Assembly: GCA_016271365.2 (NCBI GenBank)
Contig: JADMNL010000022.1
Span: forward strand, 220,696,501 to 220,760,500
Direction of reading: 5' to 3'
Length of the DNA stretch: 64,000 nt
Source: Neoceratodus forsteri
Taxonomy: Eukaryota > Chordata > Ceratodontiformes > Ceratodontidae
Program-made: the position numbers and the translations under genes
In this document: in pieces, positions 23,166 through 36,681 of the stretch
Layout of the letters: every line of letters starts with the position of its first letter
Numbering within the stretch: position 1 is the stretch's first letter
Notes under the pieces: generated by a model
Seen by the model: only the letters and a program-made list of their open reading frames with translations
Told to the model about the DNA's origin: nothing
The model's database searches: none

Positions 23166-25861
23166 TATAAATAATGCCTTGAACTGAGAAACCAAAACAG
23201 AAAAGAAAAAATACTTCCCCTTAGTTTATGACCACATGTGTACAATGTACTTGAAATATCCATTCTTTAAAATTGTTTATAATGTCTTTTTCCAACATTA
23301 TGTACTTCATTTATGGAAATATTACAAAATAGAACACGTACCTTTTTTTGCATTTTGAGACAATTCATATGTCACATTGCTATTGTAACTAATTTTCTGT
23401 ATTCTGTAAAATAGGAAATGTTTAGATATCACTAATACTCCCTGCCATTTTAATTTCAAGCAATTTATATTTAAGTCAAGATGATGACGCCCTAAAATGT
23501 TCACCATAACCACATGCCACAAGCATAGACAGCTATAATAACTGATAATCAGGTGTTATAACCAGAACTCTGAAGTTATCAGACTTCATTATGCATAGGT
23601 GTATATAACAGGGTGTGTATAACAGTTTGACTGCTAAAGTCTTAAAAGGTATTTCTCCAAGTCTCAAAATGTTTTTTTTTTTTCTCCTCTGCTCTGTTTG
23701 ACAGTGCTCTCTGCTGTTTGCAGTGAAAATTGCTGAATCTAAAATCAGCTGAGTGGAAACAATGCCATCTCAAACACGAAATAAATGTATCAGTATTCAA
23801 CACTAATGGCAAACTAAACTTTAAAAAAAAAGTATTTCTCTTTGGTCTTACCCAATTTCAGGGGCAAATTTTAGGGGTAGTTCCAGACTGATGGGGGATC
23901 CTGAGTTTTGTGTGTGAGTTGTTGGGGGAACAAATAGTGAACAACTACATGACTGATTTTGGGAGAGGGATAAGGTAGTATGTTTTAAACAGTAAATATA
24001 AAAATTAAAAGCACATAGAGGTATGGTAACTCAGTTTTTATTCACACTCTTAGGGCGGGATACCCTTATAAACCACTGGAGCCTCACTCTCAAGGTTTAT
24101 TGGGTATCCCATACCTCAGGTGTTCATAAAACCCTCATTAAACTCACCTCTTGATGCATAATCCTGTATACAGCAATAGACTAAAACATTGTGCCTTGAT
24201 GCAAAAGTATCCCCATTCCTGTTACTCTTCAATACTAAAACTACATTCACATTATTATAGGTATGCTACCAAGGTAATATGCTATGGTAGAAAACATTTT
24301 GTATTTTCATCTCTGTATCTTGCAAATAGGACAGTATATTGTCAAAATTAGTTTAGGGCCCTAATAGGTACACTTGGTATTAGGGACAATAGCTTTCTAG
24401 ACAAAAACAAATCCTGACTCAAAACAATGAGAATGCATTTTTTAGTCTGATTACCATCCTGGCTATTTGGTGGCTGCTAGAAAAGCAAATTTTTTTTTTT
24501 CTATTTTAAACCTTGGACTTTCTTTTATGTTAACTAGAGGATCAAATAATTTTCAGGTGGTAACATGTTACTTTACAGTCCCAGCAAAGCCAAATTGGCA
24601 TCTATATAGCTGTGTGCTTGAGTCCAGATCGCAACTGCATTTTCCTCCTGTTGCCTCGCTATCGCTCATGTATTAATAAAAACATATTTAGCAAATAAAC
24701 CCCTGGAAACCCCTAATCAAGTAATAAAAGAGGATGCCGGGTTGGATGGACAAATTCGCAGATGGAATAAGGTGGAGTGAACTGGGTTGTTGGTGATAAT
24801 CCCCCAAAGTTCCTATGTGGAGGCAAGTAGTATAGGACTTTGGTGATTGTTTCTAGCATTCCGAATTAGTCCCCCAAGTATTCCCTCTGTTTATCTGTCC
24901 ACCATCCCATCCACTCAACCCCCATTCTATAGACAATATATGTGTTGTGGTTGTTTATTGTTTTATATCGTCAGTTGCCTTATATTTTACTTGTTTAGGG
25001 GTTTCGAGGGGTTATTTCAGACCAGCAGCAAACACATGGTCCACGACTGGCTTGAGTCAGGAGTTAATACTGCCGAGACCTCAGTCTGGACTCATTTGCA
25101 TGCATGCCACATGGAAGCTCAGCATTCGGGAGATAATTAGGTAATAGACATGCGGGTAACACTTAAGGAGAAAATACTTCTTTCATAGATGTTCATGAGC
25201 ACATGAAACATCAGGAGGCCCCCACAAACCCCATGAAACACCCATGTGCCAGACAACAGCGATGTCTCTGGTAAAAGATTGAGTACCACAGGTACTGGAT
25301 TATTTGCACTGTTTTGCCTACCTGTCCTGCCTGGATCAGGCATCCGTTCTGTCATTGGTGGTATCTGTGGCAGCTCACGGACAGGACAGCCAGCGACTAC
25401 TGCACTGGTGTGCCATCAGTATGAGAGATGCAAGGCAACAGATAGGTATATTAATATCCTTAAGCCGGCACTCTCACTATTCCTGCAAAACTTAGTACTG
25501 TACGCTACCATGTGGAGTGGGGCACATGTATAGTATATAGCAGTATAGAAGTAAAACAAGAATCACCTTCTAGTACAGCGCTAAGTGCCTTCTTTCTGAA
25601 TCCAGCCCAATGCCTTGAAATTAAAATTTGGGAGCTCGAGTTCTGCTATTGCCAACAGTGAGTTGTAGATTACAGACCCACGGTGGAAGCAAAGCCTCCA
25701 GGTGACAGCTACCTAACATTTATTCATATACAATACATGTTCTACCTGAATTTACTGCTCCTTGTGCAAAAGACCCAGGAATTTTTTTTTTTTTTTTAGA
25801 GGTCATTTGACTCGTATGCAAGAAGTTTAAGCATGTCAGTATTTGTAATATGAGGCATTAA
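23166..25861. other. Intron, mostly unrecognised, with one hairpin at 24054-24115
   Basis: GGGATACCCTTATAAACC (from 24059) and GGTTTATTGGGTATCCC (ending near 24111) form an imperfect stem of about 17 pairs with a 20-base loop. Otherwise AT-rich sequence with no coding similarity on either strand. Confidence 0.45.
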
Positions 25862-25912
25862 CATCAAACTACAATTTCATGAAATTGTAGTCATCAAACT
25901 ACAATTTCATGA
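25862..25912. repeat. 21-bp direct repeat forming a perfect 24-bp palindrome
   Basis: 'catcaaactacaatttcatg' occurs at 25862 and again at 25892. Between them 25868-25891 is a perfect palindrome with half site ACTACAATTTCA. The array ends 47 bases before the exon that starts at 25960, so it sits where the branch point region of that acceptor would be. Confidence 0.9.
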
Positions 25913-25935
25913 CTATCCTACTGCTTGTTGGATAA

Positions 25936-27290
<1,355 letters not shown>

Positions 27291-27500
27291 TTTTAATTCT
27301 ATTTATTTATTTGTTCTTAACTTGGTAAGGTGGACTTAGACCTATGGTAGGCCTCTTTTTCAGTCATGACCAGGAAATGTTTTTTTCATTTTTAATTTAT
27401 TTATCTATCAATTAATTGGTTGGTTGATTTACTTGTAACTTGGTAAGGCAGACTGAGATCTACAGTATGGTAGGCCTTTTTTTCAGCCATAACCAGGAAA
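27291..27500 (+). repeat. Direct duplication of ~110 bp (3'-tail-like)
   Basis: Two copies, about 27291-27380 and 27400-27500, share 'taacttggtaaggtggac' / 'taacttggtaaggcagac', 'tatggtaggcct(c)ttttt', 'cag(t/c)cat(g/a)accaggaaa'. T-rich leaders suggest retroposon tails. Confidence 0.65.
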
Positions 27501-28505
27501 AGCTAGAGTTGAATATAGTACTTTAGTTTGACAGATACACGATAGCAAGGCGATCATCTAGATGTAGGAGAGTACTAAGATGAGATCAAATCAGTCCCGG
27601 CTATCCAACTGCATAATATTCAGATTTGCTGCAGCTGTGCCAGGATGGATGGGCAGTGGTCAAGAGAATGTACAGGATATTCGGGGGGTGGGGTATAAAC
27701 AAAAGGATAGAGGAGGCAGCTAGTGCGGGGGATGACCAGTGGCAGGAATTACAGGCATGGATTCACCAAGGGAAGGCCATCAGAGCTGTGAGCACCACAG
27801 TGTTAGATCCCCAGCTGGAACAAGGAAGCATACAGTGACAATTTTTACTTGAACACAGGTCATATGAGAATAACATCTGGCAAATTGGACTAGTTTGAGA
27901 GACCAAAGCACTTGAAAGGTAATTTCTTGCTGGCACTCTCAGAGATTTGTCAGGGGAGGGGTTGGTGGGAGAAAATACTAAGACACCATGAAGGAGGAAT
28001 TCTGGCTATTCCAAAGAGTTAGATCTGACAGGAAAAGTGTAGCCGATTCTCTTTTTAAGGGTGGGTGTCATGGTGAACAGCAAGGAAGATATTAGTGTGG
28101 CAAACAGTTCTAATAGGTCCATCTGGTCAAGCACTGGGATAATATTAGGTGGGATACAAAATACTCACCCAGAGGTGTGCCATAGCTCAATAAACAGCTC
28201 AGCATAATGTTGAAATTAAGAGAGTAGACAAATCAGATGCACTAATAAATGCTTCATGAAAATTAAAATTCCAGGAGTGGAATCATGGTACCTTTATTAA
28301 TTCCACTTCCATAAAATGTTGAAAATATTTTTTTCAGTTAATACTCTGTGGTATAGCTGCCCAGTGACTTCGAGGGATGAGGCACTGAGCACCTTACCTC
28401 CTGCCCCACCAGCAATCCAGGGTTGAGAATGGACTCAGGTTGCTCGGGGACTGTAAGGAAGAGGAAGAATCAGACATCCCTATACAGCTGTCTGTCAGGG
28501 AGGGT
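27501..28505. other. Intron, nothing recognised
   Basis: No coding similarity on either strand. No clear repeat borders. Confidence 0.4.
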
Positions 28506-28507
28506 AG

Positions 28508-29040
28508 TTAGGGTGGTGCACAGCTTGCATGACACCCAGTGGTCACTGGGTGCACGTGCATGCATGCCATGATGTACAGAAGTATCCCACGTTCAGGGCA
28601 AAAGCAAAGCTCAGACATCATACCCATTGCACATTCATGGGTTCAAGGAGAAAAATTGGAGGAAAATCCACCTCAGGCAGCAGGCTGACAACTGATTCTC
28701 TGCAGGTCCCGCACCAGTGACTGGGCACAACCACAGTCCTGTGGCAGAGGCCGCTGATGAACGTAAGTCCCAGAGGAGCTGGGGGAGGGATCAGAAGTGG
28801 GCTGCAGGGGAGACCAGGAGATAAAATATGTATGGAAAATAAAATACTATGATAGAACTGCTATTTATTTATTTATTTAGGGGTATTAGTGTGGCACGCT
28901 GCTTGCCTGACACCCAGTGATGGTTGGGTGCCAGCACATGCATGCCACCATGTAATGAAGGATCCCATGTTCAGGATGTGGTGGCCATCTCTGCAGAAGC
29001 AGAGCTCAGACATTGTACCCATTGTCATTATTTTCCATGA
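28508..29040 (+). repeat. Pair of ~140-bp direct repeats
   Basis: Copy 1 at about 28508-28645 and copy 2 at about 28885-29040 share 'gcttgc(a/c)tgacacccagtg', 'catgcatgcca', 'cccatgttcagg' (copy 1: cccacgttcaggg), 'agctcagacat', 'tacccattg'. Copy 2 follows (TTTA)n at 28861. Both may be ends of one interrupted element or two copies of a short retroposon. Family unknown. Confidence 0.6.
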
Positions 29041-29603
29041 CCCAATGACATTGTACTGTATATGCATGCCAAATATCATGTCTATAACTACAATTTCAGC
29101 AGACCTGTAAGCATTCAAAATCTTAGAACATTTATAACAGATCTTCACAAATATTGAAACTGTGAAACTAGGAATCCTGTATTCAAAAAATTACTTAATC
29201 GAATCCTGCAAAATTTGACAGTTTCTAAGATGTTTTAAAAACGTTGTTCATACTAATTTTCAAGTACCTGATAGTAGGATTAGTAGTAGTAGTAGTCATA
29301 GTGCTAGTAGTAATAATAGGATCATTTATAGCGGCTTCCTAGCTTCACATACAATACAAACATTATAACAACAAGAAATAACAAGAAATAGATGCATACA
29401 GATATCAACAGATAACCTTAGTTAAAATATCAAATATGTCACAATCTGGCCACAGTGCAATATCACGTAACCAGATATATGTACCCATGTACAGTATATA
29501 GCTCCCAACATAGCCACATTTTAACCAGTAATAGATTTTCCTAACATTGCACAGATAAATAAAATGCCAGACTTTAAGCCACTGTATATTGAAACCATTT
29601 TAA
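29041..29603. other. Intron, AT-rich
   Basis: Contains a short degenerate (TAG)n tract at 29277-29320. Nothing else recognised. Confidence 0.45.
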
Positions 29604-30515
29604 TGGTATGTCATACAATTTAGAAGCCCTCTCAATGGAATGGAATGATATTTGTCATACCCCCACAACTGAGTGTCAAATCTGGCAGATCACTCAATTG
29701 AATGTTGTGATATTTGGCAGATCCCTCAATTCAATGTCAAGGTATTTGTTAGAACCCTCAATTCAATGTCATGATATTTAGCAGACCCTAAATGGAATGT
29801 CATAATATTTAGCAGAACCCTCACTAGAATGTCATGATACCTGGCAGACCCTTCAATGGAATGTCTTGATATTCAGCAGACTTGTCAATTAAATGTCATG
29901 ATATTTAGCAGACCACTCAATTGAATGTCATATTATTTGGCAAACCACTAAATTGAATGTCACAGTATTTATTAGACCCCTCAATTGGGCAGACTTGTCA
30001 ATTAAATGTCATGATATTTAGCAGACCACTCAATTGAATGTCATATTATTTGGCAGACGACTAAATTGAATGTCACAGTATTTAGCAGACCCCTCAACTG
30101 GATGTTATGACATTTGCCTGACCCCTCAAATGAATGTCAATATATTTAGCTGATCCCTCAATTGAATGTCATGATATTTGTCAGACCCCATTAAATGTCA
30201 AGACATTTGGCAGCCACCTCAATTAAATGTCATGATACACAGCAGACCCCTCAATTAAATGTTATTATATTTGGAAGATCCATCAACTGAGTGTCAAGTT
30301 ATTTATATGTGGCAAATACTTCAGTTGAATGTTATGCTATTTGGCAGCCACTTCAGTTGAATGTCATGATATCTGACAGACCCTTTCAATTGAATGTTTT
30401 GATATTTAGCAGACCCCTTAACTGAATATCATGATATATGGCACCCCACACAAAGGAATGTCATGATAGTTGCAGACCTCCTCAATTGAATGTGGCAATA
30501 TTTTGCAGACCCTTA
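29604..30515. repeat. Minisatellite, ~32-bp unit, about 28 diverged copies
   Basis: A degenerate tandem array with the unit core CAATTGAATGTCATGATATT followed by TGGCAGACCCCT. The period is about 32 bases throughout. A higher-order duplication of about 113 bp is visible: 'cagacttgtcaattaaatg' begins at 29877 and again at 29990, followed by the same variants. AT-rich and non-coding. Confidence 0.93.
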
Positions 30516-30539
30516 GAGCCTTTAATAACAAGTATGCAT

Positions 30540-31112
30540 GAGAACTGACATGTCTCCATGTAGAAATAGTGAAGTTCAAATGTAACTCCGTCTTCAGATT
30601 TCTAGACAGTACTTCCTTTGAAACAATACCCAACTTTAAGTACCCTGATATGTGGTTGAAACAACACCTCAGTTTCTCAGCCCACATCAATGCCGTGCAT
30701 AAAAAATGCATTTCTAACTTGTTGCAAAACATGCTTTCTAATTCCAGCTCACACCAAGATTATCCTTAAAATGATCCTGTAAGTGTTTGACTCTACAGAT
30801 GTGGGCTACACTGCAGCCCCAAAATTCATGCTTGCCTGACTGGGCCCCCTTTTCCACTCCTGCCATTATGCCCTAAAAGCCCCACCACTGATCCATCTAT
30901 CTTAATTTACTTGTATAACCCTGTATTTCACTGTTCTTGTAAAATGTTTGTTTTTTCCTACCACATTGTATGTCCTATTCTATGTGCTGCATCACATTGT
31001 TGTTGTTCATGTATTTGACTTGTATCCTCCCAGGTCATGCCTGAAAATAGGCATCTCTCTGCCTAGTGCACTCACCCGGTTACCAAAAGCAAATAAATAA
31101 ATAAATAAATAA
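30540..31112 (+). mobile_element. L2-like LINE, 3' end fragment
   Basis: At 30640-30720 it encodes YPDMWLKQHLSFSAHINAVH, the FKYLG.WLD..LSF..HI block near the end of L2/jockey-group RTs. The 3' UTR ends 'ggttaccaaaagc' plus (AAAT)n at 31089-31112. The tail is shared with the LINE at 50840-53482, whose end reads 'cagttaccaaaattctaat(aaat)n'. 5' truncated. Confidence 0.68.
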
Positions 31113-31435
31113 ATAATTTTTCTGTCACCTCCCTGGAAGCACATTGTCACTCCTGCTACTTTTCATTCCCAGTTAAAGATTGACTTACCATCATTCATTT
31201 CTACTAAAGCAATGCAAAATGCAAAATTCTGCCAGGGGGATTCAACCAAATTCCAAAAGGTTTTTCTATGTGAACCATTGAATAATAATATTGCTTGGAT
31301 TATGTATAGGAAATGAATCCACAATTTATGTATACTGTTTATTACTAATCTTCTCATGAAATTCTGTGACATTAGATGAAATTAAAAAAATTCCACAGAA
31401 TTCCAGCAGAAGCAGCATTTGAAACTTAGATAAGC
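31113..31435. other. Intron, nothing recognised
   Basis: No recognised features. Confidence 0.4.
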
Positions 31436-31680
31436 TATACCTCCTACAAATCCTCTCTCCTCACCCTCTGTCCTATCATCCTACTTGCTTTACTCCTCAA
31501 ATTCTCAGTCCTTCCACATCATTCACTGCAACACCTCTGCTGGTCAGTCTACATTCTTAGTCCATCTTCCAACTCTGTGGAATAACCTAATTTTCCCTAT
31601 TCACCTCTTGGCTTTCTCCACTCCCTGAAGCCACTCCTTGCTTATTTTTTTACAAGTAAGATCCTGCAGCTAGCTACCCT
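31436..31680 (+). mobile_element. Possible LINE ORF2 C-terminal remnant
   Basis: One frame near 31530 reads SFLVHLPTLWNNL-like sequence, resembling the 'PxLWNxLP' C-terminal LINE block, in T/C-rich sequence. Short and decayed. Confidence 0.3.
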
Positions 31681-32615
31681 TCTTCCCTTCACCCCCCCCA
31701 TCCCAGTTCTATAGTAGAATTTTGCCATCAGCATTGGTCTAGAATGTCTGAATTTTTCTATCAATAGGAATTGTGTGGAATTTTCCAGAATTCTGCAGAA
31801 TCCCATCCCATTACAATATGAACATTCTGCACACTCCTACTCTACAGCTTGAAAATGTGTCCCTTTAACCCCTCTACGGGCCATTTCCATGCACCTGGTT
31901 TTGCCTATATACACCTCATTGCTTACTTCCCTTGCACTCCTCTTGGTATTACATTTTTAATGATTTTTTTTTACATGCTGAAGATTTCAGTTCTATTTTG
32001 CATTTTGTATGATGAATAGCATTATTTTGAGCATGGCTGATATACAGTATTGTTTCATTTAATAATATACTATCACTTTATTGTTATGTATTTGTACTGG
32101 GGATTTTCATGTGCTTTATGTATTTTTCTCATAACCTCAGGGTCACACATATAAATTACTTCCACTTTTGTGTGCCTCTTCCAGTCAAAAATTGTTAAAT
32201 AATTAATTATTTATGCAATAGACATAGAAAATCTTATCTTTGTCCATGGGTATATCTTGCAATAACCCACACCCTGTCATGCTGTATTTGCTTTTAACAT
32301 ATGATTAAATAAAGGACAAATTAAGGAAGAATAACTAAACTGGTACCCAGCCTGACACTGTGTGAGAAAGGCAGAGCCATAAATGAACTGTGTATACCCT
32401 TTCATAAGTGGTCATTCATCTTTCTGCATGGTACAATGACTTGTGATAGTCCTGACTGCATTCTGCATGTCTTGAAATCTGAGCACAGGTTGGATTCACA
32501 GATGTATCCACACTTGGGGGCATTTGAAACCCTTCCCTGGATGCTTGCAGGATGTGTCCTGTCTTGGGATGGCAAATAAGCAAGCACATTGAAAAACTGA
32601 GGTGCTCTAATTTTA
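31681..32615. other. Intron, nothing recognised
   Basis: AT-rich, no coding similarity. Confidence 0.4.
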
Positions 32616-32616
32616 T

Positions 32617-32658
32617 GGAAGGTGGTGGTGGAGGAGGAGGAGGAGGAGGAGGAGGAGA
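32617..32658. repeat. (GGT)n/(GGA)n trinucleotide repeat
   Basis: GGT units then about ten GGA units. A homopolymer of about 16 C lies shortly after (32797-32812). Confidence 0.95.
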
Positions 32659-32902
32659 ACACTGATAACTCATTACACTCTAGTGACTGACTACAGGTTA
32701 GCGTGAGCATCAGTTGTGAAGTCAACTGCTTGCCCACCCTACTGGCTACAGGATATCAGGGTCATGGACTGGGAAACTCAAGAAATTGTTATTCGACCCC
32801 CCCCCCCCCCCAGAAAAATGTATGATTCTGTCTGCAGCATCTAGTTTGGCTGATAGGGTTGGCTATTGACTTTTCTTGGACAAATAATCATAATATCATA
32901 CT

Positions 32903-33411
32903 GGTCCACTGGCACAGTGGTAGTGCCACTGCTTGCAGCACTGATGACCCAAGTTCAGAAATGAGACTGAGGTATCCAAGGGGTGGCCAGGGAGGAGGAT
33001 TGAGTTTCTGAAGAACCACTCTCCTCTGGGGAGGTAGAGTTCAGTGCTCAACTGACCTCTACTTGAAGCCAGACAAAAGGCAGCCCAAACCTGGAAGGTG
33101 GGGGGAGAAGTGACAGACATTGGCACATGCGCCTTGACCTCAAGTACAAGCCACATCTCCCAGAGAGAAAAACAGAAAAAAAAGGTCTCCTGGCACACAG
33201 GATGACCATCAGTATCTGCAGGCCCTGCACCCTGCAACACAGGTACTTCCTGGAATCTGGATCCAGTCCTGGTGGGTTGAGGTACTCACTGCCCCCTGCC
33301 ATGGAGTGCACCATGGGGAGCTATGGGAAGGTAGGTCCTGGAAGAAGCTGGGGTGATGGGGCTGGGAGTGCCAGTGGGAAATAGGGCCAACTGGGGGACC
33401 AAAAACAATCA
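32903..33411 (+). mobile_element. tRNA-derived SINE
   Basis: A tRNA-like head with a clear A box, TGGCACAGTGGTAGTGCCA at 32909-32927, and a degraded B box in CCCAAGTTCAGAAATGAG at 32948-32965. The same B-box region (CCAAGTTTAGGAATGAG) opens the element at 62553. A long body of about 430 bases follows. Flanks share 'aatcataatat' on both sides (32886-32896 and 33407-33417), consistent with an 11-bp target duplication. Confidence 0.68.
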
Positions 33412-33417
33412 TAATAT

Positions 33418-34690
33418 CTCAATGTTCCACAGCTGTTGTACAAGAGTGCTCTAGTTATGTATAATACTGGTACCTAATACTTGCAGCTTTGGGGTGGGTT
33501 GTGTTGGGATATTATTTAGTATTATTTAGTTAGTCTAGGCAGCCGGAGATGCTCTTGAAGGGGCAGTTTTGGAATCTTGTCAACGTGATTGGTGTCACAA
33601 AACCACTCAGCAGGTCAGGCCCCCTGCTCCCACATTGCCAACCTCTGAGCGCAGTATTGTGAACAGTTAACGGAACAGAGTAACCCTCCTGTCTATTTGT
33701 GGGTCTGAATCACCTTTTCCTATTTTGCTATTACCATTAAGCTTGTGAATAGTGTCAACTTCTATGCAAAAGAAAGAATTTCAAAGGCAAACCAGACAGT
33801 CTCTTTAAAATAGGAGGTTCACTTAGAAAATGGATAAAAATAGGTAAAATGTAAACACAGAACAATATATCACAAAGCATATAATCACTTAAAAGAAAAC
33901 AAGGAAAAAGTGCAAACACCCACCACAATACAATTAGACTTGTCTACCTTCTTACAGTGCTTATAGTTAGATATTGTTGTTTCAGAGTCCAACAGGAATG
34001 TGTCTCAGATGAAACACAGAATACAATTTAAAATGCTGTGTTTCAACCCCTTCCATGATGTCATCTAGCTCCTCCTTTCAGAATATAAAAAATATATACA
34101 AAACAGGATGTCCTATCAAGAGGTATATTAAATACTGTGACTTCAGCAAAACTCATTTCCCAAATTATGACACTCTTTAAATCACATCCCCTCCTTGATC
34201 TTGAGTGGTTTCCTGCTCGTCTTTGATCTTTGAGCAGTTTCTAGTTCCCCATTTCAAAGGCAGGAGGTCATAAACTGCAACTCCTCTGAAATATCATTGG
34301 CTATTTTAGTTCATGGCTTCAAAGCAACACAGATCATAAACAAGACTATAACAATGCAACTTCTTGGAAGTTAATCACATTACAGAGATCTGCTGTTTAA
34401 AATATCCTGTAATTTGAACTGAAACCTGGGGGGGGGGGTCATCCCAGGAGCACAGGATGTCTCATGACAGACAATCACACTCTACAATTTTTTATAATAC
34501 AAAATCATAGAGCAATGAGAACCAGCTGGCCAAGCATCACAATTGGTACATCTGTCCCTCATTGAATCAACATTACAGGAGGATTTATATACTAATGTGC
34601 TCTATCAGAATAGCAATTAGGAGTGATTGGATAGCTGTTTTTGGATTTGGATACCTCAGATTCTGATCCTAGACATCCTAGTGGTTCTGG
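33418..34690. other. Intron, nothing recognised
   Basis: AT-rich with a G homopolymer near 34429. No coding similarity or recognised repeat border. Confidence 0.4.
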
Positions 34691-34693
34691 AGG

Positions 34694-36335
34694 GCTGAAG
34701 GAGGGCACATGTGGTCCCTCTTCACAAACATGGGAGCAGAGAGGATGCTGGTAACTATAGACCAGTCAGCCTCACCTCAGTCATGGGGAAGATTATGGAA
34801 GCACTGCTAAAGGAAAGGATAGTGGAACACTTGGAACCCAGTGGAGCACAGGATCTGAGGCAGCATGAATTCCCTTCAGGAAGGTCATGTCAAACAAATT
34901 TGATAGATTTCTTTGACTGCGTGACAAAGGAGATGGATCGGGTGGGGGCAGTGGACATTGCCTACCTTGATTTCAGCAGGGCTTTCAACACCATTTCAGA
35001 TAACAGACTGGCAAACAAGCTGGGTAGCCTGGGTGTGGGCCACAAGGTAGTTAACTGAGTCAGAAATTGGTTGAGTGACAGAACGCAGATGGTGGTGGTG
35101 AATGGGGTTCAATTTGTGGAAAGGGGTTGACCAGTGGGGTACCACAAGGTTTAGAACTGGGGCCAGTCCTTTTCAATGTCTTTATCAGTGACATTACTTA
35201 ATGATGGGAAGGGATGGCTTACGTCTTTTTTTTCAAATTGTTAAACCAGGTGAGACATACTAAGCTGAAAGCTTGTTTACAGGTGCAACCTGGGAGCATA
35301 AGGAAGTTAAGTGACTTGCTCAGGGTCACACAGTATGCAAGTGGGGGCTGTGGGATTCAAACCCAGGTCTCCAGATTTGCAGCTCAGAGCCTTAAACCAC
35401 TGCGCTATACTGCCTCCCAAGCAGATGACACCAAGATTTGCAACAGGGTAGACACCCCAGTAGGGGTGGAGAAAATGAGAAGGGACCTAGAAAAATTGGA
35501 AAAATGGTCCAAAGTGTGGCAACTAAGATTCAGTGTGAAGAAGTACAAAGTCATGCACCTGGGGTGCAGAAACTCAGGAGGGTTACGGGGAGTAGTTATT
35601 GACGGCCACCAAGGAAGAAAGGGATTTGAGAGTAATTATTTCAGATAACCTAAACTTGGCCAGGCAGTGTGCTAATGCGATGGGGAGGGCCAGTGGCATG
35701 CTGGAGTGCACAGGAAGGGGTACCACTAGCAGAAGAAGGGAGGTGGTAATGCCATTGTACTAAACACTGGTGAGGCCTCATCTGGAGTACTGTATACAGT
35801 TCTGGATGCTGCATCTCTATAGGGACATAGACAGGATGGAGGCAGTTCAGAGAAGAGCAACAAAAATGGTGCAGGGCTTGTACCAGAAGACATGTGAGGT
35901 GAGATTAAAGGACCTTGCTATGTATACATTGGAAGAGGGGAGAGAATGAGGAGATATGATAGACACCTTTAAGTATCTTAAGGGCATTAACAAGCTGCAG
36001 GTAGGTCACATCTTTCAGTTTAGGAGAAGTACAAGAACGAGGGGGCATGATATAAGTTTAGAGGTAGCAGGCTAAGGGGCAATGTGAGAAAGTTTTTCTT
36101 CACAGAAAGGGTGGTTGATGCATGGACTAACCTACCTGGGGAGGTAGTGGGAGCAAACACATTGGGGGAATTCAAGAATGCTTGAGATTTGCACAAAGAC
36201 ACCCTAGAAGGGGGAAAGAGAGGCTATGCCGAGGACCAAGTAGGATCAGCAGCTGCTGATATAGGTAGGGAAATGGACAGACTCAATGGGCCTAGTGTTC
36301 CTTTTCTGCCTGCAGAATTCTATGTTTTTATGTTT
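34694..36335 (+). mobile_element. CR1 LINE, 5'-truncated
   Basis: ORF2 from the RT fingers onward: NYRPVSLTSVMGKIMEALLK, SGRSCQTNLIDFFDCVTKEM, VDIAYLDFSRAFNTISDNRL (motif A; AFNT for AFDT). Then motif B, then a SINE insertion (35213-35418), then ADDTKICNRVDTPVGVEKM (motif C), LEKWSKVWQLRFSVKKYKVM and the C-terminal block. The non-coding tail ends 'gaattctatgttttta' near 36335. Internal stops make it inactive. It sits 350 bases upstream of the exon at 36682. Confidence 0.85.
35213..35418 (-). mobile_element. MIR-type CORE-SINE inserted in CR1
   Basis: Read on the minus strand from 35418: A box TAGCGCAGTGGTTTAAGG, B box GGGTTTGAATCCC, then the CORE-like words CTGTGTGACCCTGAGCAAG and TCACTTAACTTCC shared with mammalian MIR elements, and a different 3' end with an A-rich tract (plus-strand T run 35225-35233). 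It disrupts CR1 just before the RT catalytic ADD codons. The internal promoter boxes look intact. Confidence 0.82.
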
Positions 36336-36560
36336 CTAGAATTCAAATTGTATTCAGAGTCTGAAATGAGTCCGAAATCCAAAATCCTAAATTCTTATTG
36401 TTAGAATTCAAATTGTATTCAGATTCTGAAATCTGAGTCCAAAATCCAAGTTTGAATACTTAATTAAATATCTTATTAATTAGATTGGACTTGGATTTCA
36501 GATTAGGATAGTCCAATGTTCAAAATCTAACCAATAAATCGGATTTTGCAATATCTGATT
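36336..36560. repeat. Local duplication, 62-bp unit
   Basis: 'tagaattcaaattgtattca' occurs at about 36340 and again at 36402, followed in both by GA(g/t)TCTGAAAT and GAGTCC(g/a)AAATCCAA. Lower-copy inverted words (TTGGACTTGGATTTCAGA) follow near 36485. It lies between the CR1 end and the next exon. Confidence 0.7.
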
Positions 36561-36601
36561 ACCCTTAATTACAATATCTGTTGCAACAATTCACCTGTGT
36601 G

Positions 36602-36620
36602 TCTCTCTCTCTCTCTCTGA
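36602..36620. repeat. (TC)n microsatellite
   Basis: About nine TC units, 60 bases upstream of the exon acceptor. Confidence 0.9.
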
Positions 36621-36681
36621 TAAGAGCTAGAGAAGAGCATTCTATTACTTTCCTTACACCATCTTTTTCTTCATCACACAG

